A stretch of DNA of 64,000 nucleotides. Source: JAXMAO01 sp046350375. GTDB lineage: Bacteria > Planctomycetota > Phycisphaerae > UBA1845 > UTPLA1. The stretch's first letter is position 1, and every line of letters begins with the position of its first letter. The notes beneath the pieces are model-generated. The model was not told where the DNA came from. It did not search any database and worked only from the letters and a program-made list of their open reading frames with translations. The translations under genes were made by a program, and so were the position numbers. The DNA lies in contig JAXMAO010000001.1 of the NCBI GenBank assembly GCA_046350375.1, positions 310,001 through 374,000 on the forward strand, read 5' to 3'. Shown piece after piece: positions 40,342 through 50,194 of this stretch.

Positions 40342-40641
40342 CGACACCCTTCCTCGCCTGCCTGGCCCGTCGCGCGCTCACCGCGCTGGTTGACGCCGAT
40401 CCCTACATCCTACAACCGCCTGCCCGGCTGCGAGAGTCTTCAACCCCGCACACGCCGTCACCCGACGCGCCGGTCGCCGGTAAGACCCCGACCCCCGCGC
40501 CAACCCCGCCGGCCGGCCGACCCTGACATTGGCCCCCAGACCGTCCCGCCGGCCGCGGCAGGCCTCAGCCCAGACCCCGCCCGTGACCCCCCAAGGCCGG
40601 TGCGGTGGCCGCGGATGGCGGTCTTTCCGTTCTGACTCCCC
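40342..40641. other. Non-coding spacer between rpe and the SRPBCC gene
   Basis: About 300 bp between divergent genes. It is Pro/Arg-codon-like GC-rich sequence with no convincing frame. The right end leads into a strong promoter (see next entry); nothing else recognised. Confidence 0.5.
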
Positions 40642-40688
40642 TTGACAGTGCCCCGGCAACCCGGTATCTTGATTGACTAGTCAGTCAA
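40642..40688 (+). promoter_or_regulatory. Strong promoter with overlapping operator-like palindrome
   Basis: TTGACA at 40642-40647, 17-bp spacer, TATCTT at 40665-40670. Immediately downstream, at the expected start site, is TTGACTAGTCAGTCAA (40673-40688): TTGACT and AGTCAA are exact inverted arms, and TGACTAGTCA within it is a perfect palindrome. Such sites are typical of TetR-type repressors; no regulator gene of that type is adjacent. Confidence 0.65.
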
Positions 40689-40758
40689 CATTCCGGCGTG
40701 GCTTGTATCGGCCCTGATCGGGCCCGCCACAACCGGACGCGACCCAGAAAGGGCAATC

Positions 40759-41976
40759 ATGAACGCCACACACACGGCCACCCGGCGTCAACCGGCTCCG
40801 ATCGATCGAAATCCAGGACGGCTCGCGGCGCGCGGCCGCGTCCGAAGCGCCTGTCTTGCGGCGGCGATGGTCGTCGCCGTGGCAGCGGTTCGGCCGGCCG
40901 TTAGCGCCGAACCCCTCGTGGTCGAGGGGGTCATCGACGCGCCGCAGGCTCGGGTGTGGGCGAGCTGGACGACGGCCGCCGGGCTGGAGTCGTGGATCGC
41001 GCCGCACGCCGACATCGACCTGCAAATCGGCGGCAAGATGCGCGTTGCGTATGACGCCGCCGCGACGCTGGGCGACGAGAGCACCATCGAGAACACCATC
41101 CTGGCGTTCGAGGCGCCGCGGATGATCGCGATCCGCGCCACGCATCCGCCCAAGGGGTTTCCATTCCCGAACGCCATTCGCGACACCTGGTCGGTGGTCT
41201 ATTTCGAGCCGGTCGGCCCGCGCCGCACGCGCGTCCGCGTGGTCGGTCTCGGCTACGGCGACGACGAGGAGTCGCAGCGGATGCGCGGCTTCTTCGCCAA
41301 GGGCAACGCGTTCACACTCAACAAGCTCGCCGAGCACCTGGCGCCCGGCTCCACGTCGCGCCCCGCGTTCGACGACGGCGACGCCTTCGACCTGATGGCA
41401 CGGCTGGTCGGCGACGAATGGATCTTCGAGAACCAGCTCCCCAAGGGCGGCGTCTTCCGCGGGCGCTCGATCATCGAGTTCGGCCCGGCACGGCGCAGCC
41501 TGCTGGGGCGCGGCTGGCTGGGCGACGCGCACGGAATGTCTGCCCACCAGAACCTGATCGTCTGGCGCGAGCCGATCGCACCGGCAGCCGCGAAGGCCGC
41601 GCCGTCCGCGGAGACGACGGCCGAACCGGTCGCGACCGAGACGCGCTTCACGTCGGTTGACGAAAACGGCGGGCTGAGCAGCGGGCGGATCCGCCGCGTC
41701 GGACCCGATACGCTCGACTGGGAATGGAACCAGCGCTCGGCCAACGGTCGCGAGACCGCCTATCGGGTCGAGCTGCTGCTGCGCGACAGCGATCACTATC
41801 GCTTCCGGCTGTTCCTCGTGCAGCCGGACGACCGCGAGAAACACCTGGTCGAAGTGGAGTATCGGCGGGTGCAGAGTGTCCCGCCGGAGTATCTGAAGCT
41901 GCGCGCCGCGGTGCCGACTCCGGCGCCGAAGCAGGCACAGACCGCGGCGCCGCCGGCCGGCGATGCGCCGCGCTGA
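40759..41976 (+). CDS. Exported SRPBCC (AHSA1-like) domain protein
   Basis: A 405-aa protein. A long N-terminal region ends in a signal-like hydrophobic stretch (ACLAAAMVVAVAAVRPAVSAE). An SRPBCC/START-like fold follows (EGVIDAPQARVWASWTTAAGLESWIAPHADIDLQIGG), which is the AHSA1/Aha1 N-terminal signature, to about residue 200. The second half is β-rich and resembles a separate ligand-binding module of unknown type (GVFRGRSIIEFGPARRSLLG). The tail is Ala/Pro-rich. Bound ligand unknown. Expression is probably repressible given the operator-like site upstream. Stop codons of this gene and pgk fall in the two arms of a TGACGC-cgc-GCGTCA hairpin. Confidence 0.75.
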   Translation: MNATHTATRRQPAPIDRNPGRLAARGRVRSACLAAAMVVAVAAVRPAVSAEPLVVEGVIDAPQARVWASWTTAAGLESWIAPHADIDLQIGGKMRVAYDAAATLGDESTIENTILAFEAPRMIAIRATHPPKGFPFPNAIRDTWSVVYFEPVGPRRTRVRVVGLGYGDDEESQRMRGFFAKGNAFTLNKLAEHLAPGSTSRPAFDDGDAFDLMARLVGDEWIFENQLPKGGVFRGRSIIEFGPARRSLLGRGWLGDAHGMSAHQNLIVWREPIAPAAAKAAPSAETTAEPVATETRFTSVDENGGLSSGRIRRVGPDTLDWEWNQRSANGRETAYRVELLLRDSDHYRFRLFLVQPDDREKHLVEVEYRRVQSVPPEYLKLRAAVPTPAPKQAQTAAPPAGDAPR

Positions 41977-41985
41977 CGCCGCGCG

Positions 41986-43230
<1,245 letters not shown>

Positions 43231-43351
43231 GTGAATCGCCCTCCTTCGCAAGAGTCTCGGCAAAAATTCTTGTCCGGCAAAGCGCGGCCGTCAAACTCCA
43301 AATCGATCTTCGCGATTCCGTTCGGCATGCGCGACCGCGCCAGACGCCGGC

Positions 43352-43876
43352 TCACTCGGCGAATCCGGCATCGTCCGGGTCGTCGCTGCGCAGGTTGTCG
43401 CCGGTGCCGGCGCTGTCGAGCGTGCCCCATTCGCGGTCGGCGCCGGCCGAGACGAAGACAGGCCGACCGCCGTTCGCCCGCACCCAGGCGTTGCGCCGCG
43501 GATCGCACAGGTAGCGCAGCGGCGTGCCCCACGGGTCGAGCAGCCGGCGCGGGCGCTCGGGCGTCCAGAGCGACTCGGGCAGCGCCTCGAGCGGCTTGCG
43601 CGTCGCGGGCAGGCGCAGCAGCGCCTGCACGGCCGCCAGCGCGTCGTCGCCGGGCGCGGGCGGAAAGTCGCCGCTGGCGGCGCGATAGTCGGCCAGGGCG
43701 CGGTCGAGCATGCGCAGCGAGGTCGCCGCCAGTCGCCGCTTGGCGCCTTCGCGGACGGTGCGCGACCAGCCCACCAAGAGGAAGAGCCCGACGCCGATGA
43801 GGAAGACGGTGATGAGCATCTCGACCAGCGTCAGGCCGCGGTGCGCGGCCGGGCGATCGATGCGTCCGGGGAACAT
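43352..43876 (-). CDS. Type II secretion/type IV pilin-like pseudopilin
   Basis: A 174-aa protein with a class III prepilin signal (RGLTLVEMLITVFLIGVGLFLL: cleavage after Gly, Glu at +5) and a globular C-terminal region of GspG type (YRAASGDFPPAPGD; LDPWGTPLRYLCDP; VFVSAGADREWGT). The DPWG..Y and SAGxD motifs are typical calcium-associated G-type pseudopilin elements. Stands alone between pgk and the zinc-ribbon gene. Confidence 0.85.
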   Translation of the reverse strand: MFPGRIDRPAAHRGLTLVEMLITVFLIGVGLFLLVGWSRTVREGAKRRLAATSLRMLDRALADYRAASGDFPPAPGDDALAAVQALLRLPATRKPLEALPESLWTPERPRRLLDPWGTPLRYLCDPRRNAWVRANGGRPVFVSAGADREWGTLDSAGTGDNLRSDDPDDAGFAE

Positions 43877-44013
43877 GATCGGACCCGTGGGCGACGATAT
43901 CGGCCGTCGTCCGCCGCCGGCGGCATTTGTCATCCGCCAAGTGCAAGAGGATAATCCTTCGGCGGATCGGGCGTCAGGGTATCGGGCCGGTCCGCGACCT
44001 TCCGGGGCGCTGC

Positions 44014-44751
44014 ATGGCGATCGTCGTCCGGTGCAAACAGTGCGGAAAGGAGCTGCGGGCCAAGGATGAGCTGGCCGGCAAAACGGTGCGCTGCCCGGGC
44101 TGCCAGAGCCCGCTGAAGATCGAGCCGGCCGGCAGCGCGAGCGGTTCGGCGGCGCCCGCCGCGCCCAAGAACGGCCCGGCATCCAACGGTCCGAAGTCGG
44201 GTGTCAACGTCAACGCCGCGATCGCCAAGGTCGAGGCGGCGCGGCAGAAGCGCGAGGCCACCGTCGCCGAGAAGGGCAACCGCGAGAGCGTCGTCGAGAA
44301 GCTGGTGGCCGAGTTCGACAAGGTGCAGCCCAAGGCCGGCGCCAAGCAGGCCGAGCAGGAGAAGAAACGCGACCCCAACAAGACCGACCTGCTGGCCAAG
44401 GCCCAGCCGGTCACGACCGCCACCAAGGCCGCCGACTTCTGGGGGTCGATGAAGGCGTCGCCTTCGTTCAAGTATGTCGTCATCGTGGTGCTGCTGGCGG
44501 CCGGGGCGATCGGCAGCCAGCAGATCATCTCGCGCGTGATGAAGGCGACCGTCAGCGAGACGGTCGGCCAGCCGGTGACCGACGAGATGGCCAAAGAGAT
44601 GCTGACCAAGGCCGAGAAGGCCTTCGAGGCCGGCAACCTGGGCGAGGTCCGCCAACTCCTGCCGCAGATCCTGCTGGGCAATCCGCATCGCAAGAACTGG
44701 ATCCGCTACGACCAGCTCCGCCAGAAGGTCGAGGCCGCCAGCAAGCGCTGA
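44014..44751 (+). CDS. Zinc-ribbon membrane protein of unknown function
   Basis: A 245-aa protein starting with an N-terminal zinc ribbon (VRCKQCGKELRAKDELAGKTVRCPGCQ; CxxC ... CxxC). A charged Lys/Glu/Ala-rich linker follows, then one membrane helix (KYVVIVVLLAAGAIGSQQII, about residues 152-171) and a short helical C-terminus (EMLTKAEKAFEAGNLGEVRQLL). This zinc-ribbon + TM layout is frequent in planctomycetes. Function unknown. Confidence 0.7.
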   Translation: MAIVVRCKQCGKELRAKDELAGKTVRCPGCQSPLKIEPAGSASGSAAPAAPKNGPASNGPKSGVNVNAAIAKVEAARQKREATVAEKGNRESVVEKLVAEFDKVQPKAGAKQAEQEKKRDPNKTDLLAKAQPVTTATKAADFWGSMKASPSFKYVVIVVLLAAGAIGSQQIISRVMKATVSETVGQPVTDEMAKEMLTKAEKAFEAGNLGEVRQLLPQILLGNPHRKNWIRYDQLRQKVEAASKR

Positions 44752-44876
44752 CGGCGATCAATCGCGATACGCCAAACGCACCGCCGGGGCGCATGAGGAA
44801 AATCGCCATGGGCGGTTCCGCGCGATCATGCCAGACATCCGATCGATCGGGCGCCAGCCGCGCGGCGCATGAAAAA

Positions 44877-44910
44877 GGCCCGCCGGGTCTTTTCAATTGG
44901 CCGGCGGGCC
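44877..44910 (-). terminator. Intrinsic terminator of the pseudopilin gene
   Basis: On the minus strand, a perfect 10-bp stem GGCCCGCCGG / CCGGCGGGCC (44901-44910 and 44877-44886) is followed by TTTTTC. It lies 44 bp after the stop of the 44954 gene. Confidence 0.8.
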
Positions 44911-44953
44911 GGGTTGCGTCTGGGCGTGTCGCGACGGTCAGGCGGGTCGCGCG

Positions 44954-45976
44954 TCAGCGCTCTTCGCTGAGCACGTCGTAGTTTCCGACGTCGTCGAGCG
45001 TGCCGTAGATGCCGTCCTTGCCGGGCGAGAGCAGGACGAAGCTCTCGGTATTCACCGGCCGGGGGAACTCGATGAGCGTCGGGCTGGCCGACTGGTAGGT
45101 CGTGCCGCGCAGCGAGCGGATGAACTCGGCGAAGCGGTTGCTGAGGCTCACCTGGCCGACGTCGATGGTCGGGTCATAGGAGGCCACGTCGGCGTCGTTG
45201 ATGCGGTGCTGGTACTGGGCCGGGCGACCGGCGGGGTTGACGAAGTACTTGTTGTCGCGCCCGTCGTAGAAGCCGTCGCCGACGCGCGCGTCGATCGGCG
45301 TGCCGACCGGCGACTGCAAGATCGGCGAGCTGTTGGTGGCGCGCGGGTTGGAGCGGTAGTAGAGGATCGGGAACTTGAACTTGTCGACAAAGCAGGTCGC
45401 CTTGGGGTCGGCGTTGTCGGGCTGCGGCAGGACCTCGTTGAGGTTCGGCAGCGTGCCGTAGCCATCCTCGGGCGGCTTGGCGTCATTGGCGGTCTGGATG
45501 CCCTCGGTGCGGATGTAGGGATTGCGGCGCGGGCGCGGGAACGAGCCGGCGGCCACCGCCCCGGCGTACCAGCGGCTGGCGACGGTCGCGCCGGCGCCGG
45601 TGCCGGGCTTGTTGTCGTAGCCGAGGAAGTCGCGACCGACCATGGCGTCGACGATCAGGTGGGCGCCCTGCAGCGGGATCGCGCCCGAGACCACTTCCCA
45701 GTTGAGCGCCTGGGTGTCCTGTGCGGCCGGCTGGCCGTACGGCCCGAACTGGTAGGCGTTCGACCGGGGGTATTCACCTTCGTCGTTGCGGAACATCTCG
45801 CAGCCGGCCGTGATGGCGTTCATCTGCGCCTTGACGGCCGCCTTGCGAGCCTGGTCGCGGGCCGCCGAGAGCGACGGCACCAGGATCCCGATCAGCAACG
45901 TGATGATCGCGATCACCGTCAGCATTTCGACCAGCGTGAATGCGCTGCGCCTTGAACCCGTCTGTCGGCTGTTCAT
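44954..45976 (-). CDS. Pseudopilin with large C-terminal domain
   Basis: A 340-aa protein from ATG 45976 (GGGGAG upstream). Class III signal: RSAFTLVEMLTVIAIITLLIGILVPSL, with the Phe +1 and Glu +5 hallmarks, then a GspG-like helix (KAQMNAITAGCEMFRNDEGEYP) and a ~270-residue globular part rich in Asn/Pro/Tyr, ending in VLLSPGKDGIYGTLDDVGNYD. This looks like a planctomycete-expanded G-type pilin. Its own terminator follows. Confidence 0.85.
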   Translation of the reverse strand: MNSRQTGSRRSAFTLVEMLTVIAIITLLIGILVPSLSAARDQARKAAVKAQMNAITAGCEMFRNDEGEYPRSNAYQFGPYGQPAAQDTQALNWEVVSGAIPLQGAHLIVDAMVGRDFLGYDNKPGTGAGATVASRWYAGAVAAGSFPRPRRNPYIRTEGIQTANDAKPPEDGYGTLPNLNEVLPQPDNADPKATCFVDKFKFPILYYRSNPRATNSSPILQSPVGTPIDARVGDGFYDGRDNKYFVNPAGRPAQYQHRINDADVASYDPTIDVGQVSLSNRFAEFIRSLRGTTYQSASPTLIEFPRPVNTESFVLLSPGKDGIYGTLDDVGNYDVLSEER

Positions 45977-46256
45977 CCCAGGTCTCCCCGAACGACCGCC
46001 CGGACCGGACGGACGCCCGCTTTCGATTTCCAACTGTCGCGGATAATGGAACATATGAATCCTATCCTTTCTGCCCGACCGGGTAAAGCAGCCGGGCTTG
46101 CGAGCGGTGGGATGCGTCCGGCCAGGCAATCGACCACCCGGCCGCGGCGGGCATTTCAGGACCCCGCCTAGAGTATTGTCCCTCACCAGTTGTCGGGCAA
46201 CCACGCGGCCCGATTCCGCGGACCCACGCCGACTGCCCGGCCGAATCCGGGCCCAC

Positions 46257-49200
46257 CTAGCGCGTGTCGTCGTAATAGTCGCCATCCTCTCGACCCTGCA
46301 CGCTGGGCAGCACCTGGCGGCTGAAGGTCAGCCGCTCGGTGGCGCAGGGGGCGCGGTCGAGCACGAACCGGCTGCGCTGCAGGTAGTGGCCGTTCTCGTC
46401 AATCAGGGCCACGTAGACGGTATAGACATCGGAGCGGGTCGAAAGGATGTTGGCCCAGCGCGACAAGTAGATATCCCGAGCCCGGACATCCTGTTGCGCG
46501 TCGCGGGCCTGGTCGTTGTCGCGGTCGTAGTCGGGCGCGGCGAAGCCGGGCGAAGTGCCGTGGTCGGTCAATGCCATGCCGCCCGGCCCGGCGAACCGCG
46601 CCACGTCGAACTGCGGCGTGGCGAGGCTGGCGCGGAGCAGATCGCCGAGCGTGCGGAACGGCTGACCGGCGGTCGCCAGCGCGGTGAGGTCGGCGTCGTT
46701 GCCGGGGCCGAAGAGCGTCGGCACGACGCGCTTGTCGCGCAGCGAGACGATGGCCGCGGCGAGGTCCCACTCGAGCGTCGGGTCAGCCGCATCGCGCCGC
46801 GCCATCCAGGGGACGGTCCGCAGGACCGGCACGGGCGCGGTGTTGACGTTGATGAGCCCGGCCTGGCGGAAGGCGACGCGGGCATATTCGCCGGGGTCGT
46901 CGGCGTAGTTGCCGTCGCCGTCGAAGTCGACGCCGTCGTTGTCGATGCCATCGAACTGGCCGCCGGAGCAGGTGAGGTAGCTGAAGATTCGGCCGGTCCG
47001 CGGGAAGGGCGCAGGCGCGGGCGGCGGCGAGCCGAACAAGGCGTCGGCGAAATCGAGCCGGCCGGCGACGCGGTTGGCGTCGACGATGGCGACGCCCGGC
47101 GGCAGGCCGGGCGGGTTGGCGATCGCCATGCCCTGGAAGCGGGCGAGCTTCTCGGGGACGGTCTTCCACTGGGCGACGTCGGAGGGGTTGGCGGCGTCGG
47201 CCTCGTTGCCGAAGGCCAGCAGGCGCGACAGCTCGGCGGGCGACTCGAAGGCCCGCGGCGGGGGCAGGCCGGGCGGCGTCAGGCCGAGGTTGCGGAAGGT
47301 CCAGACCGAGGGCTGCACGTCGGCGAGCGTGACGTTGTTGGGCTGCGTGAGGGTGTGGCTGGCGCCGATCGAGCCGTAGCGGCTGCGCCCGACGGTGAAC
47401 TTCCAGGTCAGGTTGTCGGAAACGCCGCTGGCGACGTCATACTCTTCGCGCTGGAAGAGGTTGTACTGGTCGGTCACGTCGCCGGGGTTGATGGGATCGG
47501 GCGGAATGGTCCAGGCGCCCCCGGCGACGGCGAAGACCTGGTCCATGATGAAGGTGTCGCACGGCCAGTCGAGCGTGGTGGCGCCGACTGTGCCGGTGGT
47601 CGCCGGACCGACCGTCACGTCCGGGCGGAGCAGGTAGACGGTGCGCGGGTTGAGTCCGCCGTCGACGAGGTCGAGACCGGCCTCGCCTTCCTGCACGTCG
47701 GGCGGCGTCGGCACGGGCGACGTGCCGGGGATGTTCATGGCGCTCCAGGCCAGGTTGGTGACGACCAGCCGGCCGGGCGGGCCGGTGGGGGAGGAGCCGG
47801 CCGGGATGTTGTTGAGCGTGATCGTGCTGGCGCCGACGCGCAGCTTGAAGTTGCTCATGACGCGCGGATAGGGGTTGAGAATCTCGACGGCAGAGAAGGT
47901 GGCAACGGTGATGGTCCCGCCGACGTTCTCCTTGCGGATGTAGGTGTAGGTCTCGTTGATGAACGGCTGGGCCTCGAGCCCGACGACCGGGTGGGTGCCG
48001 AAGGCGCCGCCTTCGATCACGGTCGGCACGTCGTCGCTGTCGCGGAAGTCGACGACGTTGGCCGCCAGTTGCGCCGCCAGCGGCACGCGCGGCACGACGC
48101 TGGCCGGCACGGCGGTCGGATCGGCGAACACTGGCAGACCCTTGGTCGCGTCGCCGGCGTTGTCGAAGGCCCAGGCGAGCCAGCCGAGGTAGGCGGCGCG
48201 GGCGGCGGCGCTGGCCTCGTTCACAGGCGCGTTGAGGTCGATCCGCTCGGGCAGCGCGAAGGGGGGCGCGGCGGAGGCCGGGGCGAAGGGCATGGCCTGC
48301 ACGAGCACCGGGTCGTAGCTGCCGCCGGCGGCCGGGTCGAAGAGCTGAAGCGAACCGGGCGCGATCGCCGGCGCAGCGGCGCGCGGGGTGCGCTCGGAGG
48401 CGTGGCTGAGCGTGGTCATCAGCCGGCGGCGGTTGGACTCGGGCACGGGCGGGAGGAGCGCGGCGCGCCCCAGCGTTTCGACATCCAGCGCCGGCAGCCA
48501 GCCGGCGACATCGGCGGGCCGGTAGCGGACCCAGCGCGACGGCACGGCGACTTGCGCGGTGTTGGGTAGCGAGCGTTCGATCATGCTCGGGGGCGGGGCG
48601 GCGACCACGGCGGCGTACCAGGCGCGGTAGCTGGTCAGCCCGGCGCGGTTCTGAAGCGTCAGCAGGTCGTCGCTGCCGAAGCGCCCGTAGAAGTCGCCCA
48701 CGCCGAGGCGCTGCATGCCGCCCACTTCCAGTCGCCGGACCACGTCGGCGTAGAAGGTGTCGGCGGCAAACGCGGGGGCGGTTTGCAACGTGCCGGTGTG
48801 CTGGTAGCCGTTGAGCATGGCGGCGTTGACGCCGCGGTCGCCGTCGAGCACCAGCGCGACATTGCCGATGGCGGTCGGATCGAGCGGCGCGTCGAGACAG
48901 ACCTCGCCAACGCGCCGGCCGCGGAACTGGCGATCGGGCTGGCCACCGAGCACGTATTCGTCGGCGTACTGGTCGTTGACATCGCCTGGGCCGAAGGTGC
49001 CGTTGCCGTTGGAGTCGAGCACGCCGGCGGTGTTGACGTTGAGCTGCGAGCAATTGTCGACGATGCGGATGACGGCGTAGACCTGCCCGGGGTCGGAAGG
49101 CCGGCTCTTGGGGTAAGGCAGCACCAGGCTGATGGGCGAGTCGGGCACGCCGTCGCCGTCGGCGTCGTAGAGGTCGACGATGCCGTCCTGGTTGGTGTCG

Positions 49201-50126
49201 AAGTAGGGGAAGCGGTGGGCGGTGGTCCAGCCGGCGGCGACGCTGTCGACGGCCGACTGCCAGATCTTGCGGGCGTGGCCGATGGTGACGTTGGTGGTCG
49301 AGCCGGGGATAGGCAGAAGCTGGACGGTGCCGCCGAGCGTGGGGTCGAGGGCGGGGTTGTAGAAGTCAGAGCCCAAAGGAGGTTCGGGCGCTCGCCGGTA
49401 GTAATGCGGCGGCGCCACAGCCGGGTCGGGCCAGCACATGAAGCCGACGTTTGCGAGCTTGCCGTCGTTCTTCGCGGCATCGTCAAAGTCCGTTGGGTCG
49501 GGCACGCCGGGAATCGTGCGCGAGTTGTCGGGCCAGTTGTAGAGGCCGTTGTCGAGCAGCAGGTCGGAGCCGAGGTAGCTAACGTGCGGCCAGACGAGCA
49601 GGTCGTCGGTGGTGAACGGGTTGAGGTCGGGGCCGTTGATGCGGTACGGCGTCGTGGAGGCCAGCCAGCGGTCGAACGGGCCCGGGGCGTCGAAGGGCTC
49701 GTTGCGTTCGCGGGCGTTGGCGGGGGGCGTCTCGCCGGGGTCGCTGAGGTAGCGCGGCCCGCCGGGGGCGGAGTCGTCCCACAGGTCGGCCCGCAGGCGT
49801 TCGCGGACGACCTGCACGACGCTGTCGATCAACGCCGGGCCGCTGGCCGAGGCGCGCAGCAACTGCACGCGGCTGCGCTGGCCGCGAATGCTCGAGAGCA
49901 GCCCGACGCCCAGCAGCGCCAGGAGCGTCAGCACGCCGAGGGTGAAGATGAGGAGGGTGGCGCGGCGGCGCGGTCGAGCGGCCAGGCGGGGCGCTGCGCC
50001 GCGGCGGCGCGCGGCGTGTGCGTCGACCGAGTCGGCGGCGGCGGATTGCGGAGATAGCGTCTCCGGATTCAAGCTGACCTCGCGCTCCACAGGCTTTGCG
50101 GACACCCGATTCTTCCCCCGACTCAT
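46257..50126 (-). CDS. Giant GspK-like minor pseudopilin
   Basis: A ~1289-aa protein from ATG 50126 (a GTG at 50153 is an alternative). A single N-terminal membrane helix (ATLLIFTLGVLTLLALLGVGLL) replaces a canonical prepilin signal, as in many GspK proteins. INVNTAPVPVLRTVPWM ... AAIVSLRDKR near the C-terminus matches the GspK helix-hairpin-helix region. There are internal calcium-loop-like segments (DTNQDGIVDLYDADGDGVPD; DNDGVDFDGDGNYADD). Length is about four times the usual ~320 aa. Probably caps the pseudopilus tip. First of the run on its 3' side; J-like gene lies 68 bp upstream. Confidence 0.75.
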   Translation of the reverse strand: MSRGKNRVSAKPVEREVSLNPETLSPQSAAADSVDAHAARRRGAAPRLAARPRRRATLLIFTLGVLTLLALLGVGLLSSIRGQRSRVQLLRASASGPALIDSVVQVVRERLRADLWDDSAPGGPRYLSDPGETPPANARERNEPFDAPGPFDRWLASTTPYRINGPDLNPFTTDDLLVWPHVSYLGSDLLLDNGLYNWPDNSRTIPGVPDPTDFDDAAKNDGKLANVGFMCWPDPAVAPPHYYRRAPEPPLGSDFYNPALDPTLGGTVQLLPIPGSTTNVTIGHARKIWQSAVDSVAAGWTTAHRFPYFDTNQDGIVDLYDADGDGVPDSPISLVLPYPKSRPSDPGQVYAVIRIVDNCSQLNVNTAGVLDSNGNGTFGPGDVNDQYADEYVLGGQPDRQFRGRRVGEVCLDAPLDPTAIGNVALVLDGDRGVNAAMLNGYQHTGTLQTAPAFAADTFYADVVRRLEVGGMQRLGVGDFYGRFGSDDLLTLQNRAGLTSYRAWYAAVVAAPPPSMIERSLPNTAQVAVPSRWVRYRPADVAGWLPALDVETLGRAALLPPVPESNRRRLMTTLSHASERTPRAAAPAIAPGSLQLFDPAAGGSYDPVLVQAMPFAPASAAPPFALPERIDLNAPVNEASAAARAAYLGWLAWAFDNAGDATKGLPVFADPTAVPASVVPRVPLAAQLAANVVDFRDSDDVPTVIEGGAFGTHPVVGLEAQPFINETYTYIRKENVGGTITVATFSAVEILNPYPRVMSNFKLRVGASTITLNNIPAGSSPTGPPGRLVVTNLAWSAMNIPGTSPVPTPPDVQEGEAGLDLVDGGLNPRTVYLLRPDVTVGPATTGTVGATTLDWPCDTFIMDQVFAVAGGAWTIPPDPINPGDVTDQYNLFQREEYDVASGVSDNLTWKFTVGRSRYGSIGASHTLTQPNNVTLADVQPSVWTFRNLGLTPPGLPPPRAFESPAELSRLLAFGNEADAANPSDVAQWKTVPEKLARFQGMAIANPPGLPPGVAIVDANRVAGRLDFADALFGSPPPAPAPFPRTGRIFSYLTCSGGQFDGIDNDGVDFDGDGNYADDPGEYARVAFRQAGLINVNTAPVPVLRTVPWMARRDAADPTLEWDLAAAIVSLRDKRVVPTLFGPGNDADLTALATAGQPFRTLGDLLRASLATPQFDVARFAGPGGMALTDHGTSPGFAAPDYDRDNDQARDAQQDVRARDIYLSRWANILSTRSDVYTVYVALIDENGHYLQRSRFVLDRAPCATERLTFSRQVLPSVQGREDGDYYDDTR

Positions 50127-50194
50127 CCTATGCCGAACCCAGGTGCCGACCACTCCCGATCGATCTTTAACGCCTTGTCCGCCGGCCTGTTAGC

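Noticed and set aside
43927..44014. Upstream in-frame extension of the zinc-ribbon protein
   Set aside because: The extra residues are Arg/Ile-rich and unlike the family start, and the zinc ribbon begins right after the ATG at 44014.
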